From assembly GCA_023132105.1 (NCBI GenBank), contig JAGLYS010000278.1:1-5307 (forward strand): a stretch of 5,307 nucleotides of DNA, given 5' to 3'. Shown here piece after piece: positions 1-5,307 of the stretch. Within the stretch, counting starts at the first letter, position 1. Every line of letters starts with the position of its first letter. Position numbers and translations under genes: made by a program. The notes under the pieces are model-generated. The model was not told where the DNA came from and searched no databases. It saw only the letters and a list, made by a program, of their open reading frames with translations. Source of the DNA: Caldifarciminota bacterium (lineage in GTDB: Bacteria > Hydrothermota > 32-111 > QNBC01).

Positions 1-2
1 AA

Positions 3-1121
3 ATTCCGACATCCTGGCAACGATCCAAACAATATGAGGATATTCAGGGTATTACAAAAAATATCGTAAACGATTCTATGGATTCTGGATTCAATCTACA
101 ACATTGGGTCGGACATGGTAATGAATATGGTATTGCATATAATCTTGGTGCTACTTATTTCTATTACTATACGGATCCTTCGACAAATACAAATGATTCT
201 ACAAGAACATCCATTATAAATTCTATGTCCTGTTTCTTAGGAGCTCTGGATGAAGTTCCAGGTGGAGATTGTCTTGCCGAAAGATTGATAAATAGTAATA
301 AAAATGCTTGCGTAGCAACTATAATGAATACCCGCTATGGATGGGGTTATTCTTCACCCGAAGGTGCTTTAGGACCATCGGCAGAAATTACGGTTGCATT
401 CTATAGAAATCTGTTTAATACATCTGCATATCATCTCGGAGAGGTATTTGCAAATGCACTCGATGATATAGCAAGTGCTGCCAACTCCAATTCATATTGG
501 CGATGGAGTGTGTATGAACATATGCTTTTCGGTGATCCTGAAATGCCTATCTGGACAGATATTCCTCAGAACTTTACGGTTATAGTATCTCCTGATTCAG
601 CAATTCAAGATACAGATAATATTATAACCGTTACAGTGACTGATGGAGCAAAAGCATCCGTTTCAGGAGCTCTTGTTACATTTGCTCAGGACGACTTTTA
701 TGTATATGAAAAAGAATTAACATCAGCAGGGGGAATAGCAACGGTTACAATCAATCCTCCGGGGATAGGCGATACAATTTATATAACTGTCACAAAAGAT
801 AATTTCATTCCATATGAAACATATATTCTTTCTGTAAAAGGAACTGCTGGGATTAAACAAAAGACATTAAATAACGAATTGTTAAAAATCAGAAGTAACA
901 GAAACACAATCGATATTCAATTCTCATTAAGTAAAACCTCGAATGTTAAATGTGATATTATTGACATAAGCGGAAGAATGATAAAGAGAATCGATAAGCA
1001 ATTTACAGCTGGAAAGAATTCACTCTCTATTTCAAGTAAAGATATGAAAAGAGGTGTATATTTCGTAAAATTAAACGGCAATGGTTTTAGCAAGATAAAG
1101 AAAATTGCAATAATCAGGTAA
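3..1121 (+). CDS. C25 (gingipain-type) cysteine protease, C-terminal part, with Ig-like domain and sorting tail; 5' truncated
   Basis: The reading frame is open from the left edge (frame 3), so the ATG at 78 is internal and the true start is off the window; 372 residues are visible. Residues about 1-185 match the catalytic domain of peptidase family C25: the His in HWVGHGN (His38, nt 114-116), the Cys in NSMSCFLGALD (Cys77, nt 231-233), then CLAERL, a TRYGWG segment and the FGDPEMPIW motif that commonly closes this domain. Residues about 190-280 form a beta-rich Ig-like domain. The last ~80 residues (ISGRMIKRI, then GVYFVKL and a basic end) resemble a type IX secretion (Por) C-terminal sorting domain. 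In known family members such a protein is exported and the tail is removed or anchored at the surface. Substrate specificity cannot be told. The signal peptide and propeptide are not visible. The gene is convergent with the leftward operon and ends 10 nt before the shared hairpin. The C25 call is firm; the T9SS call rests on motif likeness. Confidence 0.9.
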   Translation: MPTSWQRSKQYEDIQGITKNIVNDSMDSGFNLQHWVGHGNEYGIAYNLGATYFYYYTDPSTNTNDSTRTSIINSMSCFLGALDEVPGGDCLAERLINSNKNACVATIMNTRYGWGYSSPEGALGPSAEITVAFYRNLFNTSAYHLGEVFANALDDIASAANSNSYWRWSVYEHMLFGDPEMPIWTDIPQNFTVIVSPDSAIQDTDNIITVTVTDGAKASVSGALVTFAQDDFYVYEKELTSAGGIATVTINPPGIGDTIYITVTKDNFIPYETYILSVKGTAGIKQKTLNNELLKIRSNRNTIDIQFSLSKTSNVKCDIIDISGRMIKRIDKQFTAGKNSLSISSKDMKRGVYFVKLNGNGFSKIKKIAIIR

Positions 1122-1131
1122 ATATTTCATT

Positions 1132-1158
1132 AAAGGGCGAGATACTATCTCGCCCTTT
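1132..1158. terminator. Bidirectional intrinsic terminator between convergent genes
   Basis: A perfect 11-bp inverted repeat (AAAGGGCGAGA at 1132-1142 and its complement at 1148-1158) flanks a 5-nt loop TACTA. The core is GC-rich in an otherwise AT-rich region. On the + strand it is followed by TCTCTT, giving a short T-rich tail with the stem's own T run. On the - strand the A's of the stem become TTT, followed by AATGAAATATTT. It lies 10 nt after the + strand stop codon and 4 nt after the - strand stop codon, so it can end both transcripts. The position and perfect stem make this convincing; the T-tract is modest on both sides. Confidence 0.88.
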
Positions 1159-1162
1159 TCTC

Positions 1163-2854
1163 TTAATCCATTGTAATATAAAATCTATCCAAAAGATTAT
1201 ATTCTGCAACTATCTCTTTTAATGCCTTATAATACTCTCCCCTGATACTCTCATTATACCTATACATCCCCCTGTCGAAAGAAAGCCCCTTTAATATTTC
1301 ATTATGTCCCCTTCTATACAGTATATTCTTATATAACTCTTTTGTTGCCCGTAATGTTCCAATACCTATCGAATGTATTTTACTAATATCGACCGATTCA
1401 ATAATCCTTATCAATATCTCACTATATTTTTCCTTTGGCTCATATTTCAATATCGGGTCGATTCTAATACCTATATTATATCCTGCATCGGATGCCGTTT
1501 TAAGCAAATCGATTCTTTCTTTCAATCTCATCGTTTCATGTTCATACCTTTCAATAATTGAATCCGGTGATATTGAAACTGCAATAATAAGATTATCGAT
1601 TGCCTGTTTTCGAAGAAGATTATTTATATTTCCTCTTTTTGTTCTGATCTCCATACTTACATCAGGATTATTTTTAAGATAATTATAAAAATAGTCCGTA
1701 AATTTTGTTATATTGTCAAAAAGCAACGAGTCGGAAAAATCTCCTGCATAAATTATTATATTCTTTTCCTTTGATTTTATTCTGTCAATTTCCTTAATCA
1801 TATCATCATAATTTGTAAATATTACCATATCACCCGATTTGAAATATCCGGACAGATAACAGTACTCACAATCATACAAACAATTGAACATACTTGTCAT
1901 TGCATATCCTTTTGTTCCTGGGAGTCCATATTTCTCCGGGGTTGCTTTCAACATATTTCCTCTCTTCTTCGCCAAAAATATATTCATTTTATCCTTGGAT
2001 TCATAATAATTTCTTCCGGGATAAGAAAAACATTTCAAATAATTGTCAATATTGATAATCTTGGAATGTGGAAAATGATCAACAAACTTCTTTCCTATTT
2101 CTGTCTGCCATACCTCATTTTCGATATATATTCTCTCGATTTTATGTGTTCCTTTCTTTTTGGTATTACTTCCAATAAGGAGTTTTTTATATAGATACTG
2201 CCTATTGGTAAATGTAAGATGCTTCTTTTTGTTTTCTTCGGTTATTTTTGTTAAAATTTGCTTGTTATAAAACCTGTACTGATAGTAAAATTCCTTCCTG
2301 AATTCATTTTCAATTATATATTCTATTTTTGGTATATATTTACTAACAATAGAGTTTGATGCATCCTTGATGATATTGTCGCCGATATTTTCAAACCTTT
2401 CATTATAATCCGAAATTACCTTGAAAATAAAAACAGGTATTTTCATCTCTCTTGCGGCAAGAGCTACGAAATATCCCTCGAGATCAAGTATTGAACCGTA
2501 ATAATCTGCATTCTTATTCAAATTCTTGTTCAAATCCGTAAGTGTTAATAAATTATCCGCTCTCTTCTCTATATTTCCTATGTCTATCACAGGGGCAAGA
2601 ATTTTCAAACTATGTGAGTCGATATAAAATATCTTTCTTATATGGACAATTTTTCCAATAGGGAGCGATCTGTCAATTGTTCCCGCAATACCAAAATTAA
2701 CAATTGCACTATACCTGTTTTTTTCAACCAATAATTTTATGTTCTGATAATACTCAATAGCACTCCGCCCCCTGTTTATATAATAATCGGCATCTTTAAT
2801 ACATCTTAAGTATTCGATTTCCCTTTTATGAGCAGTTGTTATTAACATCTTCAT
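1163..2854 (-). CDS. Fusion: MTA/SAH-nucleosidase-like domain plus spore photoproduct lyase-like radical SAM domain
   Basis: 563 residues. Residues 1-~175 resemble the nucleoside phosphorylase/MTAN fold: the start MKMLITTAHKREIEYLR aligns with the E. coli MTAN N-terminus and puts Glu at 12. VNFGIAGT (52-59) is the glycine-rich strand, DLEGY gives Glu126 and VISDY gives Asp149. The 23-residue Glu-Asp spacing equals that of E. coli MTAN (E174, D197), so all three catalytic residues appear kept. Residues ~176-237 are a Lys/Tyr-rich linker. Residues ~238-563 match spore photoproduct lyase: IYIENEVWQTEIGKKF, PGRNYY, the cluster motif CLYDCEYC (Cys325, 329, 332), TKRGN, and SISPDSIIERYEHETMRLKER. 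The SPL hydrogen-donor Cys appears replaced by Asp372 (AGDFSD), so true SPL activity is doubtful. Inference: the nucleosidase half may remove 5'-deoxyadenosine made by the radical-SAM half. The start fits the MTAN alignment, but no clear Shine-Dalgarno sequence precedes it. It is last in the leftward operon, 51 nt after the SDR gene. The radical substrate is unknown. Confidence 0.88.
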   Translation of the reverse strand: MKMLITTAHKREIEYLRCIKDADYYINRGRSAIEYYQNIKLLVEKNRYSAIVNFGIAGTIDRSLPIGKIVHIRKIFYIDSHSLKILAPVIDIGNIEKRADNLLTLTDLNKNLNKNADYYGSILDLEGYFVALAAREMKIPVFIFKVISDYNERFENIGDNIIKDASNSIVSKYIPKIEYIIENEFRKEFYYQYRFYNKQILTKITEENKKKHLTFTNRQYLYKKLLIGSNTKKKGTHKIERIYIENEVWQTEIGKKFVDHFPHSKIINIDNYLKCFSYPGRNYYESKDKMNIFLAKKRGNMLKATPEKYGLPGTKGYAMTSMFNCLYDCEYCYLSGYFKSGDMVIFTNYDDMIKEIDRIKSKEKNIIIYAGDFSDSLLFDNITKFTDYFYNYLKNNPDVSMEIRTKRGNINNLLRKQAIDNLIIAVSISPDSIIERYEHETMRLKERIDLLKTASDAGYNIGIRIDPILKYEPKEKYSEILIRIIESVDISKIHSIGIGTLRATKELYKNILYRRGHNEILKGLSFDRGMYRYNESIRGEYYKALKEIVAEYNLLDRFYITMD

Positions 2855-2905
2855 ATATCGGTTAAAAATTATTTCAGTCCCTGTATAATTCCTTTTTTAT
2901 TTCTA
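2855..2905 (-). other. 51-nt intergenic gap before the fusion gene
   Basis: This is the only real gap inside the leftward gene block. Read on the - strand it has AAAAAAGGAATT about 30 nt and AGGGA about 20 nt before the ATG, both too far for a normal ribosome site. I see no hairpin followed by a T run and no convincing -35/-10 pair. A weak internal promoter cannot be excluded. The frame of the fusion gene stays open back to a TAA near the SDR stop codon but has no ATG, GTG or TTG start there. Confidence 0.4.
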
Positions 2906-3526
2906 TTATCTGCATTTTATTTTTGTTTTTACGGTAATATCCCTATTATTACAGTTTTTTATCGTATCATTGATAATACTTAAAACCTCTTTTTTATCGA
3001 GATAACCACTGTCGATTTTTTCAGGCAACATATCTGTCATTGGACTATTTATGGGAGGCAGGTAAATTTGACTAATCTTTATACGGTATTCTTTAAGTTC
3101 TTTTCTTATGACCTTTACAAGCATTGATAAAGCCGATTTAAAAGAACAATATGTTGCTCCATATTTATTTATATTTATAGCAGATAATGAATTTATAACA
3201 ATAATATTACCCTTTCCCCTCTTTTTGAAATATTTAGAAACCGCTTGCAAATATATAAAGGGCTTATTGAAGTTGTCGTTATAAGACTTATTCAATTCAT
3301 CCTCTGTTATATCAAGAAAATATTTGAAATTACCACTTCCAATTGTTAGTATAAATGTATCAAAATCGAAAAGAATTTCATCATGAAGAAAGTCTTTTTC
3401 GAAAATAAACTTTTCATTTAGATAATGATTGTCATTTCTTTCTATATATATCCAATCATACTGCTTAAGATTGGTTACAAGTAAGTTGCCAATAAATCCA
3501 TTTCTTCCGACTATAAGAATACTCAT
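2906..3526 (-). CDS. Short-chain dehydrogenase/reductase (SDR) family protein
   Basis: 206 residues, shorter than the usual ~240-250 of classical SDRs. The N-terminus MSILIVGRNGFIG gives the Rossmann GxxGxxG nucleotide-binding turn (Gly7, Gly10, Gly13). The classical active-site tetrad can be placed: Asn85 (NFNKPF), Ser113 (INSLSA), Tyr126 and Lys130 (YCSFK), with the Ser-Tyr spacing of 13 seen in FabG-type enzymes. YLPPINSPMTDML (155-167) corresponds to the PG-to-Thr segment after the active site. The usual NNAG motif is replaced by TIGSG (61-65). It is expected to be a soluble NAD(P)-dependent oxidoreductase; the substrate cannot be predicted. Its ATG overlaps the stop of the preceding DUF3783-like gene as ATGA, and only a weak AGGAAG lies ~15 nt upstream, so it is probably translated by re-initiation from that gene. 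The fold call is firm; catalytic activity is likely but unproven. Confidence 0.85.
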   Translation of the reverse strand: MSILIVGRNGFIGNLLVTNLKQYDWIYIERNDNHYLNEKFIFEKDFLHDEILFDFDTFILTIGSGNFKYFLDITEDELNKSYNDNFNKPFIYLQAVSKYFKKRGKGNIIVINSLSAININKYGATYCSFKSALSMLVKVIRKELKEYRIKISQIYLPPINSPMTDMLPEKIDSGYLDKKEVLSIINDTIKNCNNRDITVKTKIKCR

Positions 3527-3765
3527 TTTTTATCTTTGTTCTTCCTGCTCTCCTTTAACATTTTATTAAAAACCGCATTCTCTTCTATCAATTCCTTTAA
3601 CAAATCCTTTACCTTCAATTCGATTGAATTGTCAGTCACGGTTGCAAAAATTGGAACCGGTAAATTCGGGTTTTTTTTATAGAAAGATAAAAATTCCTTC
3701 AACTCTTCATTTGAAAAACCGTTAATAATAATTACCTTTGCCTTCTTAATATCTTCTTCAATCAT
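3523..3765 (-). CDS. DUF3783-like small protein
   Basis: 80 residues, soluble, no signal peptide or membrane segment. The pattern is a short beta strand (KVIIINGFS, 10-18), a helix (NEELKEFLSFYKK), the motif PVPIFATVTDNSIELKVKDL (36-55), then a charged helical C-terminus ending in a Lys-rich run (KESRKNKDKK). The GFS...ELKEFL and PIFATVT features fit my memory of the DUF3783 family (Pfam), whose function is unknown. The start is clear: an excellent AAAGGAGG at 3771-3778 sits 5 nt before the ATG. The stop overlaps the SDR start as ATGA. I assign no function. The conserved position between the HHH-like gene and the SDR gene suggests co-expression only. Confidence 0.75.
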   Translation of the reverse strand: MIEEDIKKAKVIIINGFSNEELKEFLSFYKKNPNLPVPIFATVTDNSIELKVKDLLKELIEENAVFNKMLKESRKNKDKK

Positions 3766-3767
3766 CT

Positions 3768-3932
3768 TTACCTCCTTTCTCCAAATTCTATATCTTTTAT
3801 AATATCGCCCTTATATGCCCCTAATTCCCTGATTGTATTTTCATATGCTCTAACCTTAAAAACATTTTCTCCTTTTATTTCCAATAATTTTGAAATATTC
3901 GCAAGTAAATCCAAAATATCCTCTCTTTCCAT
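3768..3932 (-). CDS. 54-residue stand-alone HHH (family X DNA polymerase N-terminal-like) protein
   Basis: A short reading frame fills the apparent gap between the amidohydrolase and DUF3783-like genes. It starts MEREDILDLLANISKLLE, continues IKGENVFKVRAYENTIREL (19-37) and ends IEFGERR. The stretch LLExKGENxFKVRAY closely resembles the start of bacterial PolX (for example B. subtilis YshC, with ELKGDNPFKVSAF), that is, the HHH_8/Pol-beta N-terminal domain that binds the 5' phosphate side of DNA gaps. The rest of PolX (second HHH with PGIGK, palm, PHP domain) is absent. An AAAGGA sits 5 nt before the ATG, inside the last codons of the amidohydrolase, and the start is 1 nt after that gene's TAG. 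Its own last codons (GAA AGG AGG TAA) make the ribosome site of the next gene. This is either a genuine mini-protein or a truncated remnant kept for translational coupling. The good ribosome site and codon pattern favour a real gene. Confidence 0.75.
   Translation of the reverse strand: MEREDILDLLANISKLLEIKGENVFKVRAYENTIRELGAYKGDIIKDIEFGERR
3771..3778 (-). promoter_or_regulatory. Shine-Dalgarno of the DUF3783-like gene, embedded in the upstream gene's last codons
   Basis: On the - strand this reads AAAGGAGG, followed by TAAAG and the ATG at 3765 (5-nt spacer). The same bases encode the last residues Glu-Arg-Arg of the 54-residue protein, whose TAA lies in the spacer. Ribosomes finishing the upstream gene therefore stop on the initiation site of the next. 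Confidence 0.9.
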
Positions 3933-3933
3933 A

Positions 3934-5307
3934 CTATTCCTTTGAGAATACGGTTACACCATTGACTATTGTAGCTTTGATTTTCTCTTTATTATTATTT
4001 ATTATAGTAAAATCAGCTTTTTTACCATTTTGAATAATACCAATGTCATTTCTTCTTATAGCTTTTGCAGCTATTCTGGTATAGCAATCAAGGGCTTGTT
4101 CGAATGAAATTCTCTGTGATTCCCTTTTATAACTTGTAATTTTCCCTATTCCATAAAGTGGTGACATTGGCATTGAATCCGATGAAAATGCTAAATTAAT
4201 ACCTGCATCCAATATATCTTTATATCTGTTATTTAAACCGGCATATTTACCAAGATTTCTTTCATACATATCATTATCATCATAGTCCCAGTTTCTGACA
4301 AAATTGGGTTGCATAACCAGAACTATAGGCATTTTAGAAATTCTATATATCATATTGTTATTCAATATTTCCGAATGTTCAATTCTAAGTATATAATCAG
4401 CGACCTTATAATTACTATATGTATTTATAGCATTTTGAATAGCTCTATCTCCTATTGCATGTGTTAATATCTGGTAATTGTTGTTTATCGGTGATTTTAT
4501 TTTCTCTTTAAAATTTCTTTGTAAGATTATACCTTTTGTATCATTATATTTATAAGGAAAACTTATAGCTGCTGTATATCCACCGATAGAACCATCCATA
4601 AAGTATTTTATACCCTGTATACTTAGATATTCATCGCCAAAACCACCCATTAATCCGGAATTATTCATTTTTTTATAATGTTTTTCAAGCATATATAACG
4701 AAATTCTTATCTTCAATCCCTTTTTAAGTTTTAGTCTCTGGTAAATTTTAAAATCATTCATTCCTGCAATCTCCCCTATGGATGTTATTCCCAATTCCAA
4801 TGCATTCTTTATTCCTTTATCCAGCCTCTTAATGAGCACCTTATCATCTTCCATGAATATTTCATCAAGTGCAAATACCTGTTTTTCAATTAATATTCCT
4901 TTCGGATCAATACTATAAAAGTAGTCCGATAGTATTTCTATAGCTTTTTTATTTATGAACGCTATATGACCACATATTCTCCTTATAATTATCGGTCTTT
5001 TCTTGCTTATTTTGTCAAGTTCCTCAATTGTCGGAAAACTTTTTTCCCTTATTTTAGATTCATCAAAATTCTCGGCAATAATTATTTCTTTCTTTGAAGA
5101 AGATAATTTACTAAACATATCATCTTTAGTCTTTATATTTTTAAGATTAATCCTATGATTTCTAACCTCGGTCTTTAATAAATGTGTATGAGCATCCACA
5201 AATCCGGGTATAATCATATTCCCGGTATAATCGCAAATTTCCCCCATTTTATATTCTTTCCCGACAAATTGCTTTTTTACGACATCCTTTATAATTCCAT
5301 CATCAAC
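3934..5307 (-). CDS. YtcJ-type metal-dependent amidohydrolase, 5' truncated at the right edge
   Basis: The frame continues to the window edge (VDDGIIKDVVKK... upstream of the ATG at 5247), matching the DGxI segment that precedes the metal motif in this family. The true start is therefore outside; 457 residues are visible. Markers of the amidohydrolase_3/YtcJ family, numbered from the first visible codon, are: GFVDAHTH (His40, His42), a GH pair (His114), IKYFMDGSIGGYTAA (Lys234, the expected carboxylated metal bridge), THAIGD (His283), RIEHSE (His311), AFSSDS (Asp377), and the closing NGKKADFTII. The full metal-ligand set appears intact, so it should be an active cytoplasmic hydrolase of C-N bonds (amide, cyclic amide or similar). 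The family is broad and the substrate cannot be predicted. It is the first visible gene of the leftward operon and ends 1 nt before the HHH-like gene. The operon promoter must lie upstream, off the window. Confidence 0.92.
   Translation of the reverse strand, partial: VDDGIIKDVVKKQFVGKEYKMGEICDYTGNMIIPGFVDAHTHLLKTEVRNHRINLKNIKTKDDMFSKLSSSKKEIIIAENFDESKIREKSFPTIEELDKISKKRPIIIRRICGHIAFINKKAIEILSDYFYSIDPKGILIEKQVFALDEIFMEDDKVLIKRLDKGIKNALELGITSIGEIAGMNDFKIYQRLKLKKGLKIRISLYMLEKHYKKMNNSGLMGGFGDEYLSIQGIKYFMDGSIGGYTAAISFPYKYNDTKGIILQRNFKEKIKSPINNNYQILTHAIGDRAIQNAINTYSNYKVADYILRIEHSEILNNNMIYRISKMPIVLVMQPNFVRNWDYDDNDMYERNLGKYAGLNNRYKDILDAGINLAFSSDSMPMSPLYGIGKITSYKRESQRISFEQALDCYTRIAAKAIRRNDIGIIQNGKKADFTIINNNKEKIKATIVNGVTVFSKE
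3938..3943 (-). promoter_or_regulatory. Shine-Dalgarno of the 54-residue HHH-like gene, inside the amidohydrolase 3' end
   Basis: On the - strand this reads AAAGGA, 5 nt before the ATG at 3932. It lies in the codons for the last Ser-Lys-Glu of the amidohydrolase, whose TAG (3934-3936) is separated from the ATG by a single T. This supports both the start choice of the small gene and translational coupling. Confidence 0.8.

Noticed and set aside
78..80. ATG as the start of the protease gene
   Set aside because: The frame is open upstream to the window edge and the catalytic His lies only 12 codons after it, so it is an internal Met of a much longer protein.
1373..1561. 62-residue + strand open frame
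   Set aside because: It lies wholly antisense to the conserved radical SAM coding region, has no ribosome site and shows no recognisable domain; it is a shadow frame.
1163..2854. Menaquinone (futalosine) pathway: nucleosidase plus radical SAM plus amidohydrolase
   Set aside because: The radical SAM half resembles SPL rather than MqnC or MqnE, and the amidohydrolase is of the YtcJ type rather than an aminofutalosine deaminase.
1163..2854. Bona fide spore photoproduct lyase (splB)
   Set aside because: The donor Cys is missing, a nucleosidase domain is fused, and nothing nearby suggests sporulation.
3766..3933. Non-coding intergenic region or riboswitch between DUF3783-like and amidohydrolase genes
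   Set aside because: A 54-codon frame with its own ribosome site and a recognisable HHH domain fills it almost completely.
5245..5247. ATG as the start of the amidohydrolase
   Set aside because: The upstream frame is open to the window edge and encodes the DGxI segment expected before the HTH metal motif; there is no ribosome site at this ATG.

Overview
The window is AT-rich bacterial DNA with six protein genes in two convergent blocks. One truncated gene runs rightward from the left edge. Five tightly packed genes run leftward from the right edge. The blocks meet at a strong hairpin at about 1132-1158. The rightward gene is a gingipain-type (C25) protease with a tail resembling a type IX secretion sorting domain. 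This points to a Bacteroidota/FCB-related bacterium or a candidate phylum that uses such tails, such as Cloacimonadota or WOR-3. That assignment is inference. There are no RNA genes, CRISPR arrays or mobile elements that I can support.

Left block (3-1121, +): the C-terminal 372 residues of a secreted cysteine protease, with the catalytic His and Cys visible, then an Ig-like domain and the sorting-type tail. Signal peptide, propeptide and promoter lie off the window.

Right block (5307-1163, -), in order of transcription: (1) a YtcJ-type metal-dependent amidohydrolase, 5' end off the window; (2) a 54-residue protein that resembles only the N-terminal helix-hairpin-helix domain of family X DNA polymerases; (3) an 80-residue DUF3783-like protein; (4) a short-chain dehydrogenase/reductase-like protein; (5) a 563-residue fusion of an MTA/SAH-nucleosidase-like domain with a radical-SAM domain of the spore photoproduct lyase (SPL) type. 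The first four junctions are 1-2 nt gaps or an ATGA overlap. In two of them the Shine-Dalgarno sequence lies inside the last codons of the preceding gene. Genes 1-4 are therefore almost certainly translated from one message, and gene 5 follows after 51 nt.

The fusion protein is the most interesting item. Radical-SAM enzymes release 5'-deoxyadenosine, and MTA/SAH nucleosidases can cleave that compound. One chain could therefore make and clear the inhibitory by-product. The SPL-like half has the CX3CX2C cluster motif, but Asp appears to replace the hydrogen-donor Cys essential in true SPL, so it probably does not repair spore photoproduct. I see no established pathway linking all five genes. 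A joint metabolic or DNA-related role is only a hypothesis.
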